From Pleodorina starrii (lineage: Eukaryota > Chlorophyta > Chlorophyceae > Chlamydomonadales > Volvocaceae), in contig BRXU01000033.1 in the NCBI GenBank assembly GCA_030267565.1, positions 908,501 through 972,500 of the forward strand: a stretch of 64,000 nt of DNA, read 5' to 3'. This document shows positions 47,245 through 57,871 of this stretch, piece after piece (the first letter of the stretch is position 1; each line of letters begins with the position of its first letter). Both the position numbers and the translations under genes were made by a program. Under the pieces are notes generated by a model. That model saw only the letters and a list, made by a program, of their open reading frames with translations. It made no database searches and was not told where the DNA came from.

Positions 47245-50172
47245 CCGGTGCGGTTTCGAATGGGCTCAAGGATTCGCCTTGGTCGGGTCCGAGGGCTTGG
47301 GTCGGTGCAAGGCAAGGCTATCGAGAAAGAGATTGGGTTCGCAGCACCCAAGCCGGACTGCCTCCCTGCTGCTGCTGCTGCTGTTGCCTGCTGGCGCCCA
47401 GGAGCCGCCGCGATTAAGTTCTGTTGCCCTGTCCGGTCGCCGGAACGTCTCGGCGGCCGTTCCGGCGGTCCTCCGCATGCGGGCGCAGGAGCGCTGCGCC
47501 GTTATGAAGGACGACGCGCGACAAGGTCCGCCGATACTAGCAGCTCGCAGCGCGCCGCGTTTAGAATAAATCGTCGTAACACGCCAAATCCCCAGCTCGG
47601 CGCCGGCTGAGAGGAGTCCTTTTTCCAAATCTGTCGCGGCGAATCGTTACCGAGGTAACGGCCGACCGAAAAGCTACCTCGAACCAAGTTGCCAGACACG
47701 CGGTGCGCCTGCCGAAATCGCCTCTGGTCCACGAGCTTCCTGGAGGCTCGCCTGTGACCGATGAAACGTCCCCAAAACGCTTGGCGGCGCGGGCGTTTCA
47801 AGCTTTCTCGTCGGACATGGGAGGCGAGAAGCGCCTCAAGGACGCACGAGGAGCGCCGCAAGGACACGCGCGTCAGCCAGCCGCTCAGTAAAGCCGGCTT
47901 GAACTTGCTGAGGTTTGTACTGCCTGCTACTCACTTCAACGATGCTGAGGCCTAGATGGATCAGTTGGTCTCCAGAGGCCGGGACTGATTACGATGTATC
48001 TTGAGCCGAAGAAGTGTCGTGGACTGAAATGCTCATTCGCGCACCCCTTGGCCACAGCTTGAAAGCTCCACCAGTTGGGCAAGGTCGAGTTGCGGCAAAA
48101 ACTACTGACCGCTAACTGCGAAACGGTCCACGCCCCACTGTTGAGCAACGCTGCACAAGAAAAAAATGTCGATTGTTGCCGGAAGGGAGACAAAGGCGGA
48201 GAAGGCACCTCCGTGAGCTGCGGCCGAAAATGTAATGTCTCGATGAGGCCGTGTGAAAATGCTCTTTGACAGTCGTATTGCCGGCTTTGACAGTCGTGAT
48301 TTTGCGTGGTTACTACTAGCAAAAATCTGTAGGGTACACCAAGCTTAACCTTTGGATATCTGGATTTACAAAAACAGTTGAGCAGACCAATGGGTCGGCC
48401 CTGCGCACTTGGGGCGCGCCTGACGCACCGGCGGCGCGCGCGGCCGATGACAGGGCGTCACCGCACGAAAAAGCGATTAACGATTACGCCGTTTACAGCA
48501 GCAAGGCCATACGCCCTCATAACATGTATAGCTTCGACTTTGTAATCGATCGCATTTAGCACCACTTTCAGGAAGGCTGCGGTTGCTTACAGTTTTTATG
48601 ACCGGAAAATGGCTTTCGTCATCAGCCCACATTGTTTTGCTGTTTAGATATGCACCGCACGATTTGACAGTCATCGGCAGCGGTTGGCAGCACATTTTGC
48701 ACGGCCGCAACGAGCGCACCAGACTTTTAAGCAGGCTGTGTGCTTTCCACCCTTTCCACTTGCGCAGCGAAAGGGATCCGAACAATCTTGCAAAATCTCT
48801 GTCGTTCCGGGGAACAGCTATACGGGCGAGTCGCGCCTTCTGGCCAAGCTGTGCGATCCCTTCACAGTTATGCGAGCAGCCCAGCTTCTATGTCGTTGTG
48901 CAGAGCTCACCTGCTCCTGGCGACCACGCCCAAAACAGAACATGGAGGACGAATTCGCCGCGCAGCCGCTGTTTAGGCCGTTCATGTACGGCGCTTCTTC
49001 GTTTCTTGGGAAGATGGGGTTCGTGTGGCCAGCCGCGTGGATGGACGGGAGCAGCGGGAGATTGGGTTGGTAACGACAAAATCACAGGTGTCCGGGATTT
49101 GCTGTTCCCAGGACTGTGATCTGTGCGCTGAATTCTGGGTGCGGCAGCTCGGTTTCTTCGAGGTCTTCGCAGGGGATTTGCAATCGCCGTCGACGCCGCG
49201 AAGCCTGCGGACCCAGTCGCGGCAACTGAACTGCGAGTGTCTGGCGCTAAGCTCTCCTTGTGTCACGGGTTACCGATAGAGGTGGCAGTAGGCATGGCTG
49301 GTGAGACCATACATGCCCATCACAAGAATGTGCGGAACCTCGGCCAACACGGGCCAGCTGACCCAATGTTCAGTACAGAACATGTGCATTGTCCCTCCGC
49401 CCATCCGTACAAATGGAGCCCCACTCCGTGTTGCCTGGCAATGTCCTAGATAACCCACCGGTCCAGCTCGTGTCAGCAATCTGTTCGATCTGAACCAATC
49501 TTTGACATTGGCATTATTGCGCCCATCAGAGCCACTTGCCTCGACATGCCCGAAGGAGAGCCCTCCGCCAGCGGCTCCCTGCTGGCCGGGCCCGCCGCAC
49601 GTGCCACCTCAGCATTGCCAGCCTTCCCCAATGGCTCCAAGGCAACGTACCACACGGCACCTAAACTGGCGAGAGACACCCTTGCCCTCCACCTCCAGTA
49701 TGCCACCGCGCATATTATGCTCAGGCAGCCAACGATTGCTGTGGAGTCCAGTCGACCTTGTTGTGCCTTAAGATGTCTGTCTGCTGATGCCCTTGGTGCC
49801 GGAACGCAGGAGCCTGCAGCGTGGAGTAGGCAGGGACGGGGGCGTACGATATAGCGGTGGTACAAAGGGGTTGCCGGCACGGGAAAGGCACGTCAGGCCG
49901 CCGGACTGGCCTCTTCTGCTTTGCATAGCCCCACAATCCACGTTAGTGCCTGCCCAGCCTTACCTCCGCTCGCTGTAGGCGGGTCGTGACGCACGCCGGT
50001 ACTTGTTAAGGCGTTTTGGGCGTATACCATGCCGCCGCTGCTGTCATCGGCCACCTTCAATGATGGCGCTGGTATGACAATCGCCGTTGGCGGTCACCAC
50101 TGGTCTTCGACATGTCTGGTCACCGCTGGGAAACAGCCGGAGGACGGGCGCCGTACTCGACTGCAGATCACG
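47245..50172. other. Spacer between gene 3 (5' end) and the coiled-coil gene (3' end)
   Basis: 2.9 kb. The part next to 47245 should hold the gene 3 promoter and 5' UTR. The rest contains short ORFs on both strands (for example 49473-49880 minus) that show no splice partners, domain motifs or compositional bias, and I do not call them genes. Confidence 0.5.
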
Positions 50173-52626
50173 TCACCAGCGTGGCAGAGAGTTGCCAAGG
50201 AGCGGCCGCAGCTCAGACAGGAAGCTACCGATGCTGTCGGCGTCGCCATCGGCCGCCTCGTCCAAAGTTTCTTCATCCCGATCCCCCGGCGCCTCCCCGC
50301 GCGCCGGCGGGTGGTCGAAGCCCTCGTCATCGTCCATCCAGGTGGGCAAATAGACCTGCACGGCTCGTGGGCAGCACAACCAGAAATCAAACTGACCACC
50401 AAGCACGCTTGTTAATGTCCTCCTCGGAGCAATACAGATCGGCGCGCGCAGGGAGTAGACCGACGCAGGAGCCGCGTTTCATGCGAGGACCTTGCAATGC
50501 TGTGCCGATGCAAGAGACAGAATCTGCACCGCCAACGACGTTACAACGGCGCCGTGTGCTCAGGCAGCTTACCTGCATCGTCCACGACCAAAGCACGGCG
50601 CTGTCCCTGGGTCCCAACGCGTCGCTGCCGCCGCTTCCGCGACAGTCACCATCGCAGCGATCTGGTTCGGCCCGGCTCGCGGCTTGTCCACTGCCGCCAC
50701 CGCTCATTTCGCTACCAACGGGTTTTGCGCCTCGCTCCAAGGCCCCCGACAACCCCCTGCCCAAGCCCGGCAGCCCCAGCTGGCCTCCTCCCGAAAACGC
50801 TATCGATCGGCAGCTGTAGCTCCGCCAGGCAGTCAGGCGCGCTTGGAGAGCCTCGTATGCGGCCGTCTCGCGCCGCAGCTCCCGGGCCAGAGAGCGCAGC
50901 TGGGTTCGAGAAGAGCCGCAGTAGGGTTGGAGGGGGTCGAGGAGGGGGGCATCAGATGGCCGTCGGCTACCAGGACCTTGAACTCCGGGAAACACGCTGC
51001 TGTGTAATATCCTGCCGTCAATCTGTGTCGATCATGTGCACACAGAGTGCGCCCACACCAGGGTGTCCCAGTTGGGAGCTGGGCAAGGGGAACCCACAAA
51101 CCAGCCCGACTTGCTGCGCTCCTCACCTTGTCCCTGGCCTGGTCCACCAGCAGCTGGTCGTGTTGCAGCGACCGCTCCAGCTCACGAGCCTCTCGGTCCA
51201 GGCGCTGTGGTGGCAAGTGCCGCAATCAGGGCGGGGCAGGGGCGGAGCTATCACTGCGCAGATCAACACGCGCGGCTTGAAGGTCGACATGTGCATGAGC
51301 GGTGTGCACATGAGCTGTCCAAATGCGCACAGTCATCAAGCGCGGCTCAGGCTTCCCGTCGCCCGCGGTATTCACATCCTGCTGAAACAAGCTTGTCAAT
51401 GCATGTACCGTACAAGGGAGCATTAAAGCGCCATACCTCGAGCTCCCGGCGCCATCCGTCCAGGCGCCACCTGACGTAGAGGGAACGCCACGGTGCCAGC
51501 GCAGCTGCAAGGGGCCCGCCCCCACTGCTACCGCCGCCAGTGGACCCCAGCCCCAGCCCCGCCGCCAGCTCCTGCTCGAGCTGCCGCCTCCGCTCCGCCA
51601 CCCGCCGCTGGCACTCCCGCGCCGCCGCTGTGCTGGAGTTCAGTTGGCGCTCCACAGCGGCGGCGTGGCGCGAGTAGTACGCTATGGAAGCCTGTGACCA
51701 CAAGGCGGGCACCCGAACTGGTTGGCGCGCGTCTGCCAGGAAGCAGGAACGAGAGCAATGTGCACGCAGATGCCATAACTTGCTTTGTACGCTTTGCGGA
51801 CCCCAGTATTTCCCCCGTCCTCTCAGCCCTGCAACGTCTTCGCGCGGCGGACCTGCAAACTCGTAACAGCCTCCGCCGCCAGCTCCGTCCGCTGCTGGTA
51901 GTATCGGGCCAGACTTGTGCGTCTGGGGCCATGGGAATTGGGTAGGGGCAGTAATACGTGTTGAACTAAACCTTAGGCGTCACAGGATTCCCGGGAATGC
52001 AATTGTCCAGAACGTGAAACGGTTCCTCGTGGAGGCCAACCGTCGACACGAAAACCCAATAATCGCCACGCGTCGCAGCAGCACCGCAAGGACCCCAAGG
52101 AATGCCGGACTTCCCCGCTCACCGGGTCCGCTCATCAAAACGTTCCATGATATAGGCGCCCGCAGCCACGTGGGCGATGGCTGCGAGGAAAGCCCCCGCC
52201 ACAATTGCGCCTTCCCACGCCAGCAGCAAGGAGACCGCCCGGGGTAGCTCTACGTGTAGAAGGTAACGGGGTAAAGGTGCGAGTAAATCTTTAGCTGAAC
52301 AGGAACAAGCAGGCATGGGGCAAGCGTTCAAAAAAGCCGATTCCGCCAACGGGTATATAACGCACCAAAGCCAATCTCTAATTGCAACTAACCCTTGACT
52401 GAAGGAGTTTCCGTGTCGTGCAAGAGCGAAACACTAGCTTGGACGGCGGAAGTGTTGCCATTAGTCAAGATTTTTCAGTACCTGTCGCTCGTTTACGCCG
52501 CAGGCGATACTTGTCGATGATCTCCATGGCTTGTTGCTTTGCGTGTTGCACAACCAGAGAGCCAGGATAACGGGGACCCTCGTCCATAATCGTGCTGGTA
52601 TCGAGCAACCGTCGACGACCGTGACG
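50173..52626 (-). CDS. Single-pass membrane, coiled-coil protein with acidic C-terminus; function unknown
   Basis: Exons: about 52482-52626 (5' limit uncertain), 52123-52249, 51853-51922, 51437-51691, 51127-51204, 50573-50899, 50173-50355. From the second exon on, donors and acceptors pair with consistent phases. The first exon reads LLDTSTIMDEGPRYPGS.. and a basic RLRRKRAT end; its MDEGP Met could be the start, or an upstream exon may exist. The second exon holds a helix SLLLAWEGAIVAGAFLAAIA plus HVAAGAYIM. The next four exons are rich in Arg, Glu, Leu and Ala and look coiled-coil (RRQLEQELAAG, REARELERSLQ, ELRRETAAYEALQARL). The last exon is acidic (WMDDDEGFD, DEETLDEAADGDAD) and ends GNSLPRW before TGA. 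I do not recognise the family. An organelle membrane protein is possible. Confidence 0.65.
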
Positions 52627-54005
52627 CTTTGGGGATGAGCTTGACAGCAGGTCAATACCTATAACTACAAGTTAACCCACTCATGTAAAAATGTTTGTAG
52701 CCCTGGTTGCGAACCACACGGCCACAGCGATGGCTCCTGATGTCCTTGTAACAACGGCCCTAACGGAGCAGGGATGGCGATTTGGTGCCAACGACGCCTT
52801 CAATGAGAACCAACAGGCGATGCTTGACTAGATAGCTGTTTTACGGGTCTTGATCGTCCGGGACGTCGTACCGTACGGATCGCGGGCTGCTGTTATTCGG
52901 CAACCGACCAGGTTGCCACCTTATGGGATCTTGACCCTTGGCAGGATGCAGCCCGGCAGCGTGGATGACCGTGCGGCTGCTGCCTAGTAAGCCTGGGTAT
53001 CCTTACACGCATACGCCCACCCCCCACAGCCCCGGTCGTCCAAACTGCATGGAGCCCACGGGACTGGCGTACTCTCCGCGCGGGTGCTGTCCTGCAGGAG
53101 GACGGGCTTGGGCTGAGGGTTACTTTGCGTTTGCCACATGATCTCGTAACCCAGCCTGGACCTCTCCCGATGGCCCCAAAGGGCCCCAACGGGTCCCAAA
53201 AAACTGTAACTACAGCCCCTGAGCACAACCAGGACGCAAGGGGCAGTCCTAGCGCTCATTCCTTTGAAATTTAGGTCCCAGATCAGTTTAGTAGCATCCG
53301 CATCCGTTACCTTTCAGGCCCCCAGAAGAACCTTCCGTCGCAGCTATGGCCGTCAGGGGCGCGCGGTGCCAGGCGGCTTTCACCTGCTGAACAGTGCATT
53401 ATTTTGACGAACAATTGAGCAATTTTCATTGTAAGTCCAGCCCTTCTGCAAGGTTGCGCTCGTGCCTTACGAGGCTAGAGTGGACGTGACCTGACGTGAC
53501 CCTTGCCAAACCCATGGCAACCCGTCATCCTCATACTGGTTTCCTAACCCTGGGCCTCGGAGTGGTGTCCCTTCCCAAGCTTTATTTTTGGACCTACAGC
53601 GTCGACGAGGTTAGATCATAGTACATGCCGGGACGTATCGAATCCCTTCCGGTGCCAATTGCCAATTTCCGGTGTCAATCAAGCCAGCCGTGCGGAAAAC
53701 GATATTCCGGATCGGAGTATGTATATCTACTAGCGTTGACTCCTTGCGCCAAAAATGCAATATTTGCGCTGTGCTTTCATTGCATGGTTTCGGAGAAAAA
53801 GAAATCTCTCGGCCTCGTCGGGACTCGTCATTGACCCAGCAGCAACTATGTATAGACTCACTATTGCAGTGTGATAGGCAATAAAATATTGTGCAGCTCT
53901 TACAAGACGGCTTCTTCCTTCTTGTTACTTGTTCGGCCGAGATACCTTACGCATTGTTCATCGGGCAATTAAGCCTGCCTATCTAGTAACGTTGGTATAG
54001 TAGAG
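52627..54005. other. Divergent spacer between the coiled-coil gene and the PDZ-like gene
   Basis: About 1.4 kb of lower GC content between two divergently oriented genes, presumably containing both promoters. A missing 5' exon of the coiled-coil gene could lie here. No other coding signal or repeat is evident. Confidence 0.5.
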
Positions 54006-55839
54006 ATGCAAGTGTTATCGCAGCGCCATGTTGCAAAGGTGCATTTGGCAGCGCGCGCAGGAGTAACTAGGGTGCCTCGCTGTGTGCAAGTCAGTGGAGC
54101 GTCAAACAACGGACAGTCAATCGATCAGGTTAGTAGCTACACTTATACCTGGCATTGCATTTGTATGATGTGCTTCGATGGGCGATTGACTCCATGTCAT
54201 GCTTACGCGTCGTAAAGCTTGCACGAACTTGAGCACTTTCGAGCTCTTGTCGCGACATGCAAAGTTGAATATGGATGCATATTGCCTGTTAAATGTAGCC
54301 AAGTTCTCAGGCACCATGCCGATTTGGTGGGCCGAACCCCGCCCGCTGACCCCGTAACGGCTGAGGCTGCTCTGGATCAAACCCCGCCCTTCAGGTCCCC
54401 ATCGGCTGCTCCAGGTACAGCGTTGCATTGAGGAAGCCTCTCGGCATTGTGTTGGAGCAGGACAGCAAGAGCGGCAACATTTTTGTGGTGCGTGTACGGC
54501 TCTTGAGCCGTGGGTACACAAGGCCGTGGAATGGCGGAGACTCGGGTCTCGGTTCTGGATAGCCGGTACAGGCCCAGGCTGTTGCAGGGGAACCGGAGGC
54601 CCAGAGCGAATAGATTGTTATATGGACCCAGAAGGCCCACCGTCGGTGCACGGAACGCATAAGAGAGGCCGTTTTGGCGTGGGTTTATGAGAGCGGCGCA
54701 CGGCGTTAGTCCTGCGAGATACGTGCAAGTGGGCCGGCCGAGCCCTACCTGTAGGGAAACGCACTCAACGCTGTCATCACACCTACTGAGAAGGTACTGG
54801 CGCGGCGCCACTGACGGGTGTTGATGCGGGTACGTTCTGGCCCGGGCAGGTGGAGATCAAACCGGACGGAAGCGCGGCTCGTGATGGAAGGGTCAAACTG
54901 GTAAGCAAGCTTCGGGGCCCCCCTGGGTTGGAGGATCTGCATGCGCCGCAGCTCGGGTACCCCTCGGGCGATGCAAGTTTGGAAAGCGTGTTGATACCGA
55001 AGCTGGGTGGGCATCGTTAGTCGCGAGAGCGTGCTGGCGTGCATGCTGGGTCGAACCGTGCCGTGCTTGCTGTTTCAAGGTGTCAGCCTGCGTCCCTTGT
55101 CAGCATGTTTACTTCCAACCTTACGAACTTTACCACGAGGGGGATATGCAGCCCAAGGGGTGGTTGGGAATCTCCAGTCTCACCGTTGTGCGACGAACGA
55201 TCACAGCCCGTTCGTATAGCCGACGGCACTCATGCGGCACTCACGGGGGCACGGACGCCTGCGGCACACGAACGCAGGGCGACCAACTCATCGCCACCAG
55301 CGGCGTCATCTATACCACGGAAAGCGACTACGGTGGTGCCACGGTCAAGGGGGGGCAGCAGGTCGTGCGGTTGCGGGTCCAGGGCGAGGTGAGGTGGCGG
55401 GGGCGGGAGTGCGGGACGTGGGGGAGGCACAGGGGCGCCGGGTGGCAAGGCGGGCTATGGCGGGAGGAACGCCGAATCCAAGCGCCGATGCCAATACTGG
55501 ACTTTTGCTTGGGGACGGCGCCGCCGCTGCTGCCACCGCCCGGCAGCCCAAGGGCGGCGCCTATGACCCGTCGCGCCGCTCAACACTGCACCCGTCCACT
55601 CACTCCCCATGCCGGCACCCCCCCCGCCGCCCCAGTTGGCGGGTATACTCCCATGCCCGTTGACCCCCGTCGCTAATGCCGGCCCTGCCCCCTTCACGCA
55701 GACGTTCAAGACCGTGTCGGCGGCGATCGGCTCGCACCCCGGCCACATGGCGGTGACACTGGAGTTCCAGCGGTGTGACACCTACATTCGAAGCTCGGTG
55801 GACGGGGAGCTGGCGGAGCGGCCCTCGACCGGCAAGTAG
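54006..55839 (+). CDS. Small PDZ-like protein with plastid-type N-terminus
   Basis: Five exons, 54006-54128, 54395-54487, 54850-54900, 55278-55388 and 55702-55839, all phase 0, encode 171 codons ending in TAG. The first exon (MQVLSQRHVAKVHLAARAGV...) is basic, Ser/Ala-rich and almost free of acidic residues, as in chloroplast transit peptides. The following exons build a PDZ-like fold: RYSVALRKPLGIVLEQD, NIFVVEIKPDGSAARDGRVKLGD, QLIATSGVIYTT, GGQQVVRLRVQGETFKTVSAAI and VTLEFQRC. In plants, PDZ-type plastid proteins with the GD..(L/V)ATS pattern act in thylakoid assembly or regulation; that role is inference here. No TPR or kinase part is visible. It diverges from the coiled-coil gene and is upstream of the ZIP gene on the same strand. 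Confidence 0.72.
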
Positions 55840-57871
55840 AGGGCCGCACTGCTGGGCCTTCAGGGATGCTGGGAGCGGCTATGCTGGCGCGTGCGTGCGT
55901 GCGTCCTTTGGATGCTGATGGCTTGCGGCGTCAGGGTTTCGGCGGTCAACGGCTGGCGGTGGAGGGTATGGCCGGTCCGGCTGCTGCAGCGGTCCGGCCG
56001 CAGAGGGGGTTGTGGTGCACAGACCTGCTTGACGTGGTTACGCAAAGGAAAGCTGTGCGTGGGTGTGTGGCCCCGTGTGCGCTCGCTTTGGCTCCTGCCG
56101 TGCCGCGCATGTACACCGGCGGGGTCCTGCGGGGTTTTGGGTGGAGCCCTGGGCCCGAACTCCGGCCATACTCAGTGAATCCACATCAACCCTTTCACGG
56201 TGCATTCCTGCTTCGCCCGTCTTTTCTTTAATTTCCTTTTAGTTGCAGAGCTGCGGCCCTCTCAGTTGGAATGCCGTACTCGTGTCTGTTGTGTCAGTTG
56301 GGGCGAGCGGCAAGCAACGGCACTACGGCAGGCAGCCGCATAGGATCATACGCACGGCGAAGAATGCGTCTTACATGCGGATTGAGCGCCGTGCGCGATT
56401 GCCTTCGGGCACTGTCTCCATAATTGAAGCCCACTGGTTCGCGAGCAGCGTCAAGGTTTGCACAGGATGGCATGCACGTTGTGAGCATGGTGCGGCCCGG
56501 TGCTTGTCTGTGCTTGTTGAGACCGTTGGCTGTTGGGTTTCGAATGTGCCTGACTGGCGTACAGAGCGAGAACGGGGCGCGGACTTGAGGATATTATCAG
56601 AACGGCACGCCAAGTGACGGCGTAAACCGACACAATTTATGTGTGAGCGACTTGTGGCCTTGACAGAATGCAGTTTGCCCCGGGAGCCGGCCGAGGCCAA
56701 ATTTGGGAGCAGGACAAATTTGGGGGCGAGCCGACGCAGCAGGTGGATGCTGGTCGCTTAACGAGTGCGTAAGACTATGTGACGATACCAGCGGTACATT
56801 ACCCCATAGTCGCGGGTGTCTGAGCCTTCCCCCCGGGCTCGCTCGTTCGTTTCTGAATGACTTTGTGCTGTCTGGTCTGGGTGTGCGTCTCGGCTGCACT
56901 GATTGCCTCAGGTCCATTTCACGGCCAGCTGGCACGTTGGCTCAACGAGTCTGAAGCCCACTGTAGACTGTACCCTCACGAGTCTGAAGCCCACTCACGA
57001 GTCTGAAGCCCACTCACGAGTCCACTCACTGCCCACTCACGAGTCTGAAGCCCACTGTAGACTGTACCCCCCCCCCCAGCGGCCTGTATAGTGTGCACAG
57101 GTGTGTACGGTATCGATGATCGTACCATTGAAAGCCTGAAAGGCCCTAAACAGGTCTGTCTACCGCGTCTTACACTTTCGTTAGATTCCAGCATTCCCCA
57201 GGCAGCGCGAACAACTCGGGCAAATGAGCGAATGTCCGTACCCGTGGTCCCTGGGTCGCCGAACAGCGGATTTTTATGCTGACCCAAGCCGTACTTTATC
57301 ACAATAACCCTTTCCTACAATAAAGTAGGTGCAATGCCAAACAAATGCTAGTGTGTTCGTTAACCTTGGGACGGAAAGGGCGGGAAGCCATCAGGCGGCT
57401 TCACTGGCGACACCAGGACTCTGCGTGGGCCACACAAGGTAATCGCCAACCGCATATACAAGCTTGAAGGCAGATAGGCGAGTAAGAGGCAGGTGCGTTC
57501 CAGGGACAAGGCTGAGGCATGCTGAGGCTGTGAGGCGGCGAGTGTGCCGCAACGGTCCACAACGTCTCAGCCGCATACTGTACGTTCTTATTTAATTTGT
57601 AATTAACAACAAGCCAGACGACTAGCACCCTGCCGATAGGGAGAGATGCCGCACTTTATTGGGGCTTCGGGGGGGTACGTTGCTCCGAATCCTGGTACAG
57701 TACGGTTATGTATGGGCCGAGCCGACGGAGGTTTTGCAAAGGTTGCGGGATAGTTTCAACTGCAACTTCGGTTATTCATCGGAGCATATGCTAACTTTGT
57801 CAGTTGACCTTTATTATACTGCATTTTTACGTTGCTTTGGCATTCCTTTCAAGTGACCGCGATCCCAAATC
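55840..57871. other. Spacer between the PDZ-like gene and the ZIP gene
   Basis: 2.0 kb holding the PDZ-like gene 3' UTR, a 19-bp tandem array (56944-57070) and the ZIP promoter. A TGTAA lies at 57599-57603, far from the PDZ stop. I see no additional exons. Confidence 0.5.
56944..57070. repeat. 19-bp tandem array (ACGAGTCTGAAGCCCACTC)
   Basis: Four full and one partial copies; two copies carry the same extra gtagactgtaccc block, so the array probably grew by unequal exchange. Confidence 0.8.

Noticed and set aside
47502..47867. Minus-strand 121-codon ORF upstream of gene 3
   Set aside because: Basic, no domain, no splice continuity with the gene 3 start exon; more likely 5' UTR or promoter sequence.
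49473..49880. Minus-strand 135-codon ORF with a hydrophobic stretch
   Set aside because: No splice partners, no family resemblance and no paralog; cannot be told from chance.
54377..54811. Minus-strand 144-codon ORF
   Set aside because: Overlaps exon 2 of the PDZ-like gene on the opposite strand, whose exons are phase-consistent.
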